A stretch of DNA of 64,000 nucleotides from Hemileia vastatrix (Eukaryota; Basidiomycota; Pucciniomycetes; Pucciniales; Zaghouaniaceae). The position numbers were made by a program, and so were the translations under genes. Under the pieces are notes generated by a model. It searched no databases and was not told where the DNA came from. It saw nothing but the letters and a program-made list of their open reading frames with translations. Positions 24,097-34,814 of this stretch are shown here, piece after piece (positions within the stretch are counted from its first letter, which is position 1; every line of letters begins with the position of its first letter). Where the stretch lies: NCBI GenBank assembly GCA_030280995.1, contig JASXTE010000001.1, positions 13,363,001-13,427,000 of the forward strand, read 5' to 3'.

Positions 24097-24204
24097 TATA
24101 AAAAGAGAAATTAATAAGTGAGGAAAAAATTATAGTAGAAGGGAAACTAGTGTGGGAAGATGGCTCAAGCTCAAAGGAGTTCGCAATTCTTATACCCGGG
24201 CATC

Positions 24205-24978
24205 TGTCACGCGCCACGTGACACTCGAGGCGAAAGCAGCTCATTAAATCAATAATATCGAGTCCTAAATCTATACTCGAAGTGCAGAAAGCAATTCTCC
24301 ATAGCAACTGCGATTCCCCTTTGTGTACTTACTATTCAACTGCGCTAGCCTAAACTCTAAATCTAAATTAGTCAAATTCCCAATAGGGTGCCTTAGTCCT
24401 TTTCAATAAGCGACGCAAAGCGCTAGGTTCAACAAAATAGTACAGTAGTAGTTTTTCATTAAAGTTATGTTAATTAATTAAAAAGGGGTAAATTGAGCAT
24501 GGACAGGTATTTAGCGAAGAGGGTCTAAGTGTATGTTAGTAATGTTCAATGGAATGGGAATGGTGCGATGGAAGGGAGGTCAATGCGAGGAGGAACAAAG
24601 GATATAAAAGGGGTTGGGTATTTGGTTCGATATTCCTTAGAATTAAATTATAAAATCGTATTTACATTAATAGTGGTAAATCTTTAAAAGTTAAAATCAT
24701 TGTTATTGTATCTTTCTTTTATTTCCTCAATATTCATTTCTAAATCCTAAATATTTGATTATTGAGTTTCCAACCCTTCGTGAGATCTAAAGAATTCCTA
24801 TTACCTTTGATACTAGTTTATAATTCTTCTCAAACGAACCTCGAACCTGTAACTCTTACTTTGAGTGACTTTCGAACCATTTCCTTGAATCATTCTTCTG
24901 TGCCTCGAAGAAGTTTCTAAATCCCTCATCTCACTTTCAGGAACATCCTCGACCTTGTGCGTAGGTCGTCCAGTGACA
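24205..24978 (+). repeat. 3' LTR of the gypsy element
   Basis: 774 bp. The excess over the left LTR is a 19-bp stretch at about 24555-24573. It ends GTGACA and is followed by the AAAAT duplication at 24979-24983. A short purine-rich patch at 24137-24166 may derive from the polypurine tract but does not abut the LTR. Confidence 0.93.
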
Positions 24979-25049
24979 AAAATATCCTTTTTTTGATACT
25001 GTTGATATAATATTTTCAACAACAAATGAAGAATTAAGGGAACACTATT

Positions 25050-25735
25050 TTGTAATTCCAATAGATAAACAAGTTAATATAATAATTTAGAAACAAATGA
25101 GATATTCAGATTTAAAATCTAAGAATAATTGGCAAAGTTATAGCCATTTCGTCATAACATGTGATTTTCACTATGAAGTGCTATATCTCACTAAAATTTC
25201 AAGCTACAATAATAATTGAAGTACATAGAAAGCTTCATATAGTAATTTCGAATCCAATGAGCTATTCAGATTAAGAGTCTAAGTAAAATTGCCTAAGTTA
25301 TAGTTATTTCAACATAACATGTTATTTTCACTAAGTGGCACATCTCACTAATTGTCATAAATTGACCAATTTTCCTTTGTTTTTTAATATGAATACCTCA
25401 TTGGATTTATAATCACTATATGAAGCTTTCTATATTGTGGAATTATTATTGTAGCTTGAAATTTGAGCAAGATATAACACTTCTTAGTGAAAATCACACG
25501 TCACGTTGAAATGGCTATAACTTAGGCTATTTTACTTCGATTCAGAATGTTATTAGCTCATTAGCTTCAGAATCACTATATGAAGCTTTCTATATCCTGA
25601 AACTATTATTGTAGCTTGAAATTTGAGTGAGATATAGCACTTCATAGTGAAAATCAAATGTTAGGATGAAATGGCTATAACTTAGCCAAATTTTACTTAG
25701 ATATTAAATCTGAATAGCTCATTGTTTTTGAAATT
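25050..25735. repeat. Large imperfect palindrome (foldback) with doubled arms
   Basis: Phrases such as GTTATAGCCATTTC, GATTTTCACTA, GTGCTATATCTCA and AGAAAGCTTCATATAGT occur twice in the left half and, reverse-complemented, twice in the right half, around a centre near 25370. Each arm is about 300 bp and consists of two copies of a roughly 165-bp unit. No coding potential is seen. This looks like a foldback element or the termini of one. Confidence 0.7.
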
Positions 25736-25822
25736 ATTAGGGGGTATCAATTTTCAGGGATACACAATTAGGGATTAGGAATTTTTTCTCCCAGGATCAG
25801 ACATTATTAATTGCGGATGATT

Positions 25823-25854
25823 CTTATCCACTAGCCCTGGGGCTAGTGGATAAG
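25823..25854. repeat. Perfect hairpin near the left Harbinger end
   Basis: Two 14-bp arms, CTTATCCACTAGCC and its exact complement, flank a CTGG loop. The similarity continues outward imperfectly (CATTATT..GGAT on both sides), so about 25740-25930 behaves as a subterminal inverted repeat. Confidence 0.85.
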
Positions 25855-26124
25855 GAATCCACAATAATGTGTTATACTGCCTCTTATACCCCTATTTCCA
25901 TTCCTAATTCCTGATCCTGAAATCATCACATCCATGATAGATTTTTAAGAAAGTCACATGACTTATAATTTCTGATGCCATCCTTAAGTCTCTCCTCACT
26001 CTATGATACTTAGTTTTGGTGGCAAACATATAACCTTTTTTTCTATCTACACACCCCACCTGCTCATGTGGTGGCAAATTCTCACTTCCAACTCATCACC
26101 TAAACCTTCTACCGACAATAATAA

Positions 26125-27240
26125 AGCATCTCTTGATTAGGAAGAAACTTCACACAGCTATGAATGCTATCATATTATTTTTGCCGCTGACTCTGATTCT
26201 GACTCTGGTTTGAAAGACACTTTAGCTTATATGTCTTATCTTTCCAAAAAGCGTTACATCATCCCAAGGGGGCCAAATATTTATCATTATCCCAGATATG
26301 ATCTCTGCTCCACTCTCAACATTCCTCAACTAAACTTCACTCAACTATTTTGAACATCTCCTGATTCTTTTTTCAAACTTTCTCAACTCATCTCCAATCA
26401 TCCTATCTTCCATAATAATTCCCATAACAAACAGTGTGATCCTGCCTTTCAACTTGCTGTTGCACTATGTTGCTTTGAATCAAATGGAAATGGCTCTGCT
26501 GTAAGACTTCTAGATAATCTCTTTACTATAGGATATAGTACTGTCATATTATACACCAAGAGCTGCAAGATTGCTATCCTTTCTCTCAAGTCTCAAACAC
26601 ATTCTTGGCCAACTCCACAACAGCAACCTGAATCCTCTCAAGTAATGCAAGACAAAGGTTTCCCTGGATTTGAAGTTTTTTTGATGGTAAAACTATACCT
26701 TTGAGTCAAAAGCCTGCTCATGATGGCAACCATTATTTTAATTGCAAAAAAAGGTTTCTTCAAAATGTTCTCCAATTTTACATCTTTCATAAACTAACTT
26801 TTAAGCTTCTTTGTAGATACTCTATTGCTGTTCAACTTGTCTGTGATGTCAATAAAAAGTTTATTTCTTTTCATAGTGGCTGCCCCAGCTCATGTCATGA
26901 CTCTTCTGTCTTCCAAAGAATGAGGATTTCTCAAAGTCCTGACTCATACTTTGATGAATCTCAGTACCTCCTTGCAGACTCAGCATATGCAAGTGGAAAG
27001 TACATTATACCTGCTTTCCATGGTGCAACCTTAGAAAATGACTGCAAAACCACCTTTAATTATCACCTTGCCCAATCAAGAGTACAGATTGAACATGCTA
27101 TTAGGATTTTAAAGGGAAGATATTCTAGTCTCCAGGAACTCAGAATCAAATTTCAAAAAAAATGGAAATAAAAACTGCAAATCATTGGATAATGACTTGA
27201 TTTATACTCCAAAGTATCCTAGCTAATTTAAAGGATGAGT
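26125..27240 (+). pseudogene. PIF/Harbinger transposase (DDE_Tnp_4 type), decayed
   Basis: The frame can be followed from an acidic DSDSDSG region near 26190 through KGFPGFE and DGNHYFNCKK. Then a 63-bp intron (26754-26816, GT-AG) leads to the catalytic core. The DDE residues are visible as Asp in QLVCDVNKKF, Asp in LLADSAYASGKYIIPAF and Glu in SRVQIEHAIRILKGRY. The C-terminal helix NHWIMT..LANLKDEW is in a shifted frame. Breaks are TGA at 26351, a one-base frameshift near 26680, a slip in the A-run near 27160 and a TGA shortly after. The protein would have excised and inserted the element together with the Myb-like partner encoded convergently at 28157-29390. Confidence 0.85.
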
Positions 27241-27249
27241 GGAATGATC

Positions 27250-28150
27250 TTTATGAAGAATAGGATCCTGAACCAGCACCGGCTCTCCCCTCCCTTGAAT
27301 CACAAAATATTCATTCATCCAGAATACGCTCTGTAATTATTCCAATCACCCTCCACCATTTTGAAACACAACCCTTTTAATTTTTTGTTTTTATACTCTC
27401 CAAATGTCCACTTTGTATACTTTATTCACTTGGCTTGTTATTTTTTTTTGTTGCATATTCATTTTTTTTAAATTTACAGTGAATATCTCTTTTTTGGATG
27501 GCTCATTGGTTTTCTTTCACCAGCTCAACATGAAAATTGCATATTTTCTGAAATCACATATTTTTTCAGTGTTTATCTTTTTCATATTTCACTCATATCC
27601 TTTTCTTCCTCTCCTCAAACATCCCTCAAATATTTTGGTTCCATTTTTTTAACCCATCTCACCAGGTAAGTCTTTTTTTCATTTTTATTAAATTTTAATT
27701 TTCTAATCATGATTTTTTTTGCTTTATTTTGTTTTTGTTTTTGTTTTTGATTTTGATTTTTTTTGTAAGTGCTTCATTTAATTTTTTTCAAGGTTAAACT
27801 AATTTTTTTTTGTTTTTTCTCTCCCTCTTTTCTCTCTTGTCCTATTTTTCCTCCTTTTCCCCCTTCTTTACAGCCTCAATCCCCCTTTCCCCCTTGGCTT
27901 GTAACTGAATTTTGGCTTTTAATAATGCAATAAAATGTTTCACATCTCAGTGAGGAGTGTGTTCCAAGGATTGATTATTAGTTTTAATGCATTCTACCAA
28001 GAAAACTTTCTAAACGTATTAAAAAAACCTATTTAACAAAAAATTTTCATTAAGCATTCAATATCCTCAATCGATTTATTATTCTCTCAAGAAGTATTTC
28101 TTTTTTGAACCATCTTCAAGTTGATACTTTAGTTTCATTTAATCCAATAG
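27250..28150. other. T-rich spacer between the convergent Harbinger genes
   Basis: Dominated by T- and TTTTTG-runs, with the presumed 3' ends of both transposon genes. No further gene is supported. Confidence 0.4.
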
Positions 28151-28156
28151 GATATT

Positions 28157-29390
28157 TTACTCAAGAGCCTTCTCCTTTTTCTTTATCTTGATTTTCTTCT
28201 CCTCCAAGTCATGTTCCCTCTCATCACTCTTTAAAGAAAGCTCGAATTTCTTCTCCTCCAAGTCTTGTGCCCTCCCATCCCTCTGTAAAGAAAGCTTGAA
28301 TTTCTTCTCCTCAAAGTCTTGTGACCTATCATCCCTTTGTGAAGAGACCTCGTATTGTTTCTTTTGAAAGTTGAGAGTATCTCTTGCAACTTCAACTTTA
28401 CCTAGAGTGAAAATGAATATTAACAAAGTAAAATAAAAGCTTACTTAATTATTAAGAGGTATTCTATCACTTACTAGATTCACGTTTCTCCAGAAAATCA
28501 TGAATGGAAGAAAAAGGGGTTTGGGAAAAACTATCTCTGGTTTGCTTTCTATGACTGTTAAAATTCAAAGTAGTTGATGGTCTTTGCTTTTTTTTGGAGG
28601 TAACATTTTCCTCTTAAACATTGATGCTAGCTTCAGATGGGATCACATTGGTTAATATCACCATAAAGATCTATTGGAAAGATATCTAGATTTGTTGAAT
28701 TTAGAGCAGGGGAGGCTTGAGTGAAGGGAGAGGATGGGAAAAGATTTATTTTGACATCATGTTTGAAGATAGCATCTTCACCATCCAACATGTTGGCAGG
28801 ATTAACATCAGCCAAGTCTCCAAAAATAGCATCCATCTCTTTGAAGTAAGAACATAAAGAATCAAGTTTATCATCTATGGATTTTATGTCCTTACTGATA
28901 TCAATGTCAGTATTACCAAAACCAGTAGAAAATGAGAGAGTCTTCGCCTTCTTGTATTTGGCTCAATAGTTCTTGAAGAATTCAGACATCTTTTTAGGTA
29001 AAAGATCTATCCTTCCCTTTGTCTTATTTTGTAATTCATTTACCATTAGAAGATAGCCATTGACTTTTGCTGCAGAGGGCCATCCTACTTTATTTGAATT
29101 ATCAGTACCAAAACAAGAATCATAATTAGTTTTTATTTTAAGCCAGTTGATAAGTATGAGATGATCATCTTTTTTTAGTTGAACAGTCTTTGATTTCCCA
29201 GCTGAGAAGGGGAAAGAGGGAGTAATGGGATTTGATGAAAAACTGGGGGAAGCCTGCCTTCAAGAAGATCTATGATGATGAGGCATGTTGAGATATTTGA
29301 AGATGAAAAGGAGAAGAAACAAACAGATGAGATGAGGAGTGGTTCTGCATGGATAGAATTAATAGACAGGATGGGAATGTGCAGCAAGGT
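28157..29390 (-). pseudogene. Myb/SANT-like partner protein of the Harbinger element
   Basis: After a Ser/Pro-rich start of uncertain position, a SANT-like domain begins with KKDDHLILINWLKIKTNYDS and continues through GWPSAAKVNGYLL. Next come FFKNY, an in-frame TGA where Trp (TGG) is expected, and AKYKKAKTLSFSTGFG. The segment YFKEMDAIFGDLADVNPANM is typical of rust-fungus members as I recall them. A GTAAGTG intron (about 28401-28476) precedes the last exon, which encodes three tandem repeats of about 23 residues (EEKKFELSLQRDxRxQDL), a coiled coil. In Harbinger elements such proteins bind the ends and carry the transposase to the nucleus. A second TGA lies in the N-terminal part. Confidence 0.65.
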
Positions 29391-29779
29391 AGGGAGTCTG
29401 GAACATCCAGAAAGTTGTCCCAGATGTGGTTATAAAAAACTGAGGATAAAAATGTGATAGAGGTGAACATTTGCACTTAAAAGCTCTAATAACCAAATTA
29501 TTAGCAAAAATAATTGGGGTATAATGATTTTTATCTGCAATTAATTTCATTGTGAATTGGTCAACATTAATACCTCCTAATATGATCATTATACAGGTTA
29601 AAAGTGATGCTTTTGTGATAAATAATATAATTTTGAGTTACTTTAATTATTAAGTGAAACTCATTATGAAAAATAAATTGTGTTTTGTGAAAAATTACTA
29701 TGAATGGACCAAAATTTTAATTTCCCCCTTTTTTATTTCTATTGATTATTCATTTAACTCTCACCATTATTTCAGCACT

Positions 29780-29918
29780 GACTCATATATCCTTGGTTAA
29801 GAGTTCATGATGAGTTCAATGTAGAGTTCAGTATCAGCTCATTTTAAGCTCAGTCTGAGTTCCATCTGACTTCAAGTTAAGGACTTTCTAGCAAGTCCCC
29901 TCCAAATATTGTGTGGTG
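29780..29918. repeat. Right terminus of a CACCA/GGTG-type element, fused to a left interior
   Basis: Subterminal phrases CTGAGTTCCATCTGACTTCAAG lead into the palindrome-like GGACTTTCTAGCAAGTCC (29881-29898), CCCTCC, AAATATTGTGTGGTG. The next bases (29919 on) match the interior that follows the left terminus at 60054, so a left end appears to be missing at this junction. Confidence 0.6.
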
Positions 29919-31279
29919 CTTGAACCTCAATTCATATCTAATTGAGCAAAAATTAAGGGAGTGATAAAACAATAAGGAATAAAGCGTGAAAATACATTGA
30001 ACCTCTGATGAAGCTAGCTTGATTATTTATTGAAGTACATATGAAAATTTTTCAAAACAATGTTGAAGCATTAAAAACACAATTTTTTAATGGTATGTTG
30101 AGATCCACCATCCCCACAGCTAAGCCAGTCTGGAAAGCTGCAAAATGTTTAAAATAATTTTATACTTTTTTGCATGTAAATCTAGACACACCCCAATTTA
30201 AATGGAAAGAAAAGTGATCTTAAATGTTCAAATAAGTTTATTATATGTTAATATATGGTGAAATTTTAAGGCACTATAGTAAATTATTTAAGAAAAGTAT
30301 TTTGGAAATTAATATCTTCCATTAAATTTCCCCAGTAAGAATTTGAAATCAACAAGATCTTGATAACCATTATTAATATTTAAAAGATCTGGAAAATGTA
30401 AAACACTTATAAAAATTAAGGTAATAATACTTTGGTGATAAAACTAAGCTCTAATATAAATATCTATTCCATTTTTTATTCAATAAATAAAAAAAGATAT
30501 GCATGTAATAGTATTTTTTACAATATATTAACCCTTTATCTTCAAAATATGAAAAAAGACATAAAATAATTTTTTTTTATAATTAAATGTATAAAAATGG
30601 ATTGTGTGATTTCTACTTGATTTTTTGAGTTGATTCCATTCCTATTTCCATGCTATATAGCATATTTCACATGTTTATTATTATTTTATTTTGTAGAAAA
30701 CTATTACTTACCTCTCCATTCCTACCTTCTGTCTTTCATATAAAATTATCTTCAATATTATTCCCCTGTTTGAAAGTTCATTTCTGTTCTCTCAACACAA
30801 TTATTTCCATGATTTTAAACACTTTATCTGCTATCAAATACTCTCTGACCCTTTAAATGAATCCCTACCCCTTTTCACTTCTTCCCATCCTTATTTATCA
30901 CTACCCCAGACATTTATGCCTGTTATAACTCATAGAAACCAAGAGGATTTTTTAAGAAGGAAATGAAAAGGGATTTATGAGAGGGTAAGTGTAGAAAAAG
31001 GCAAAGGGTGATGATAAAAATTGGAGATATGGGTTGAAAAAAAGGGGTATAGAGGGAAGTAAAATAAATTTAAAGTGGATTTAAATATAATAGAGGATAG
31101 AAAAAAGGATCAGAATGGGTTTGATTGTTGATTGAATGGTATTGGAAGGAGTGAGAAGCAATTTTATGAGACAAGAAACAGGTTGGAATTTGTGGAATAT
31201 GAAGTGGAAAAAAAGGCAGGAGAGAAAAGTTAAAGGTGAAAGGAAGGTAGAAAAACATTTTTTGAGAAAATATGATAAC
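29919..31279. other. Interior of a non-coding element related to 60100-61500
   Basis: The start (ATCTAATTGAGCA, TTTATTGAAG) parallels 60095-60230. Further on, a pyrimidine-rich stretch (about 30640-30910) is followed by a purine-rich one (about 30930-31270), as at 60880-61460. No supported gene. Confidence 0.45.
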
Positions 31280-31282
31280 ATA

Positions 31283-31532
31283 CACTAAGAAATATAGGGG
31301 GTGGAATTGCTAGAAGGTCCCCAACCTCAACTCAGATGGAACTCATACTGAACTCATACTGAACCCATACTGAAATCTACTTTAAAACCCACCTAAAACT
31401 GTTCTTCTGAGTGGTGTTCATCCCTGATTGTATGGCTCCTTTGTCAATAGATCAATGTGTGTTCAATCAGTGGTGAGTTTTGGTCTAAGGTTTAGGACTT
31501 TCTAGCAAGTCCTCCCCCCATATTGTATGGTG
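31283..31532. mobile_element. 250-bp CACTA-type MITE, copy 1
   Basis: It starts CACTAAGAAATATAGGGGGTGG and ends CCCCCCATATTGTATGGTG. It is flanked by ATA on both sides (31280-31282 and 31533-31535). The interior matches copies at 32272, 48271 and 59379; relative to 32272 it is inverted. Both ends carry the 18-bp palindrome-like motif around CTAG. Confidence 0.88.
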
Positions 31533-31535
31533 ATA

Positions 31536-32268
31536 TAAAGGTGCTAGTAAGAGTGAGAAAATTAGAGAAAGTGGTTGAGAAAAATTGAAATAAGAGTTTT
31601 TAAAAATAAGAGGATCAATGCTAATGCATTACCAAACATCAGAAATCACCTTCATCTTATATTTCTTACTGCAGAAGCAGCTTTAATTAAATCATATGAA
31701 TACTAACTTATGGCCTTAAATTCTTCACCCTGTTATACAAAAGTGGATACCTTCCATTTTAAATTTAACTGAGATTAAATTCTATTTTAAGGTGTTGTAT
31801 AGATCTTCAGTAATTCAAGATACATAAGTTTTTATTACTTATATCAATAATAAAATTAAAAAAATAAAAAGTAATGAAATATTGAAATTAATCAATACAT
31901 AGTAATACATTCCTTTTTTCCAATAATTTCATTTTATGATAATAATAACTATATATATCTTTAAAAAATCACTCAAATTTTATAATCTATAAAGTATTTT
32001 GAAAAAAAAACCTACAATAAAACTAAAAAATCTCAAAGATATTTAGTAAAAATTGGAAGAAGGAACTTACATTAAATAAAATCTCTAATTAAATATTATT
32101 CCACATATTTAAAACTGTGTTTTGGTATGAAGTTATTGAATTTTAATCTCCTATAGTGTGCTGATTGTCAGTTACAGATGTTGTTCCTAATCTCCATAAA
32201 ATTCCACTTAAAAATCCACACAAGACCTTTTTACATGTTTTAAAGTTAAGCTTGAACTTTAATTTTTA
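31536..32268. other. AT-rich sequence between two MITEs
   Basis: Nothing recognisable: no ORF with coding character and no strong repeat. Confidence 0.4.
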
Positions 32269-32271
32269 TAT

Positions 32272-32521
32272 CACCACACAATATGGGGGGTGGACTTTCT
32301 AGCAAGTCCACAACCTTTGTCCCAAACTCACCACAGGTTGAAAACAAATTGAGCTATTGACAAAGGAACCATACAATCAGGGATGAACACAACTCAACAG
32401 AACAGTTTTAGGTGGGTGTTCAAGTAGAGTTCAGAATGGGTTTAATATGACTTCAGTCTGAGTTCCATCTGAGTTAAGGTTGGGGACTTGCTAGCAAGTC
32501 CACCCCCTATATTGCATAGTG
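32272..32521. mobile_element. 250-bp CACTA-type MITE, copy 2 (uninterrupted)
   Basis: Ends CACCACACAATATGGGGGG and CCCCCTATATTGCATAGTG, target duplication TAT (32269-32271 and 32522-32524). At about 32351 it reads ACAAATTGAGCTATTGA, the same site that is split by the 9.8-kb element in the copy at 48271-58330, so this copy documents the empty site. Confidence 0.9.
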
Positions 32522-32524
32522 TAT

Positions 32525-33424
32525 AATCATCTACAGAAAATTAATTCTATTTATTTTCAATAAATTAAAATAAATTTTTTAAATATGTTGTTTTAATGTT
32601 CATCCTTCTATTGCCTAAGTATTTTTTTTTTCAAAAACATTTAGTTAATAGAATCATATCTTTATAAATTTCTTAATATCTTATCACAAGGTTAATATCA
32701 GTCTTGATTGATCTCTGTTTGAAATCTCAACGCAAATCTCATCCTGATCATACTTCAAGTTAACTTCAAATTTTAAACATATTTAATTCCTTTAAATTTT
32801 TTAAAATTTTATAAGAATGAATAAACTGGTATATGGTGTAAATTATAAGCTTTAAATTTAATTACATAGATATCTGGGAGTAAAAAGACCTATTAAACTC
32901 ATTTGTATTCAGTTTTTTTAAATGAGAGCTGCAAGAGACCTATTCATGAAGAAGTATCTTATTTAAACCTATATATATTTATAAAAAGCTTATCAGGAAT
33001 TAAGGTCTTTCCATATTTCATATTCTAATTCATTGGTATATCTATATTCTTTAAACTACATTGAAAAAACCTAGCTCATGAAAAAGTTAATTTTTTTTGA
33101 TAATGTTTATTAATGAGTTAAAAATTTTCTATAATTTTTATGATGCCTTTGAAGAAATTATTTACTTTACTTCATTTTATTTTAGTTTATTTGATCTAAT
33201 TTTGCTTTACTTTATTCTATCATACCATATAATACTGTATTTTATTATATTCTATTTCATTTCATTTCACTTACTATTATTCCATTTATTTTAATTAAGT
33301 TTTGTTTTTGTTTTAATTTAGTATATTTTATTTACTTACATTGTAATATAGTTTTTATTATCATATTCTATTTCAAAAGGTGATATTACATGTGCAAATA
33401 ACAGTTTTTGAATTCTCTAAATGA
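32525..33424. other. AT-rich sequence, T-rich toward its end
   Basis: From about 33100 the plus strand is dominated by TTTATT phrases, mirrored by A-rich sequence after the hairpin array. No gene supported. Confidence 0.4.
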
Positions 33425-33690
33425 GCTAGTGAATTCTGATGTAAACCCATAGATCAGAGTTCACAACCCAATTTCAGGCATGTGGTACTCTGATCTATGG
33501 CTGTAGATCAGAGTACCACATTCAGTTTTGAGAATGTGATCTCTTATCTACAGCTTTTCATCAGAGTTTACCAGCTACTTTTATGCATGTGTACTCTGAT
33601 CTTTGGTCATACATCAGAGTACCACATCTAATGTTTTGCCTGTGAACTCTGATCTATGTCCGTACATTGGAGTTCATCAGCCAATTTTAA
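33425..33690. repeat. Array of five hairpins, period about 53 bp
   Basis: Five consecutive inverted repeats built from the arm (G)GTACTCTGATCTA and its complement lie near 33429-33465, 33481-33520, 33535-33575, 33588-33628 and 33645-33682. The second is perfect: 17-bp arms TGTGGTACTCTGATCTA and complement around a TGGCTG loop. The others have one or more arm mismatches. The array sits where the flanks switch from T-rich (about 33160-33370) to A-rich (about 33730-33990). Confidence 0.85.
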
Positions 33691-34680
33691 CCAACTTAAT
33701 GCTTCTACATGGCTATACAAAAGCATCAATAAAATATAATAGAATGAATTAAATGAGATTAAGACTTATTATAATTTAATTTAATATGAAAAATACAGAT
33801 AGATGAGTATAATAGATAGAATTAAAAAAAGATTAATGCAAATGGTATAAAATGAGTTAAAAAATAAATAATTATTATATATTTTGAAAAGGAATGTAAT
33901 AAGGTGAAATAAATTAAATTAAAATTTAGTAAAACATAACCAAATACAACTCAACATAATAAAATACCATAAAATAAAATACAATTTGATTTAATTTAAC
34001 TTGAGGAATGGGTGTATTTAAATATAATATAATAAAATAAAATTATATCAATTTAAAAAATAACATAATGTAACATAATTCAATTTGTACTGAATTTTTT
34101 TTAAATATCTTATGCAATAGAAATTTTAATATTTATACACAACTTAACTTTTTGTATGAATCTTCAATATTAATTTTTTTTGCATATTATTTTTGGATGA
34201 ATATTCAAAATTATTTTTATTTTATATATAAGTTATCAATTTACATTTACATAATGAATACCACTCAGAAAGTGAATATTCAATTTCACTTTTCCTGATT
34301 CAAAATAATGTTACATGAATGAAAAATATCAAAAATTTAATTAAAAAAATTCAATTTATAATATTTCTCTGCAATTCATAGTTATGAAAATTCTGGTAAT
34401 TTTTTTAAGCAATATTAAATATTTTAATATGTTTCAATCTATTTTAAATAAGTAATAGATTAATGTAAAAATATCACTTAAGAAATTGAAAGTTTTAAAT
34501 GAGTTTTCAGCTCCATCTTGAACTATAATTTAAAAATCTGAGTCAAAATTAAGTGCTTAAGGTGTATAGTGTTGGGAATGATTACTGAAACTTTTTTCAT
34601 TCAAAATTTAAGATGATTTCATTTCACTTTCATTATGATACCACAAAATATTCATCTAGGTTTTTACAATAGTTTAAGTT
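33691..34680. other. A-rich sequence, no gene
   Basis: Rich in AAATA/TAAAAT phrases. No ORF of coding character is seen. Confidence 0.4.
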
Positions 34681-34788
34681 GGTTTTCAAGAACATTTCAA
34701 TAAGAGTTCCATCAAATTTCTGTCTGAGTTCCATCTGACTTCAAGTTTAGGACTTTCCAGAAAGTCCCCCCACAAATACTGTGTGGTG
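34680..34788. repeat. Right terminus of a CACCA/GGTG-type element
   Basis: CTGAGTTCCATCTGACTTCAAG is followed by GGACTTTCCAGAAAGTCC (34750-34767), a C-run and CAAATACTGTGTGGTG, then ATA. It interrupts the upstream part of the copia remnant that begins shortly after. Confidence 0.6.
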
Positions 34789-34814
34789 ATAGATCCCCTG
34801 GGTTTCTGGTAAAT

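Larger units (their letters stand above)
16574..24978 (+). mobile_element. Full-length Ty3/gypsy chromovirus
   Basis: The element is 8405 bp and is bounded by LTRs beginning TGTCAC and ending GTGACA, with a 5-bp duplication. Inside, in order, are gag (17400-18587), pol (18602-22233: protease, reverse transcriptase, RNase H, integrase, chromodomain), a pyrimidine/A-rich tract, and an antisense gene (23150-24096) before the right LTR. No PBS starting TGG directly follows the left LTR, so priming may be unusual (self-priming is known in some Ty3/gypsy lineages) or the site has mutated. Pol carries nine in-frame stops, so the copy is dead. The LTRs differ by a 19-bp indel and a modest number of substitutions, several at CpG. 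Confidence 0.95.
25740..29577. mobile_element. PIF/Harbinger DNA transposon with two convergent genes
   Basis: The proposed ends are GGGGGTATCAAT.. at 25740 and ..ATTAATACCTCC at 29577, about 13 of the first 15 bases matching in inverted orientation. They are flanked by TTA (25737-25739) and TAA (29578-29580), close to the 3-bp TWA duplications of this superfamily but not identical. Inside are a DDE transposase (plus) and a Myb/SANT-like partner (minus), the classic two-gene design of the superfamily. Both genes carry disabling changes. Confidence 0.65.

Noticed and set aside
23615..24121. Plus-strand ORF opposite the antisense gypsy gene
   Set aside because: It is Ser/Thr-rich low-complexity translation of the opposite strand of an acidic and cysteine-rich frame, which has the better coding character and an intron.
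31070..31285. Minus-strand ORFs at 31.1 kb
   Set aside because: They arise from purine-rich sequence read on the opposite strand (Phe/Leu/Pro/Ser-rich) and have no start context or conservation.
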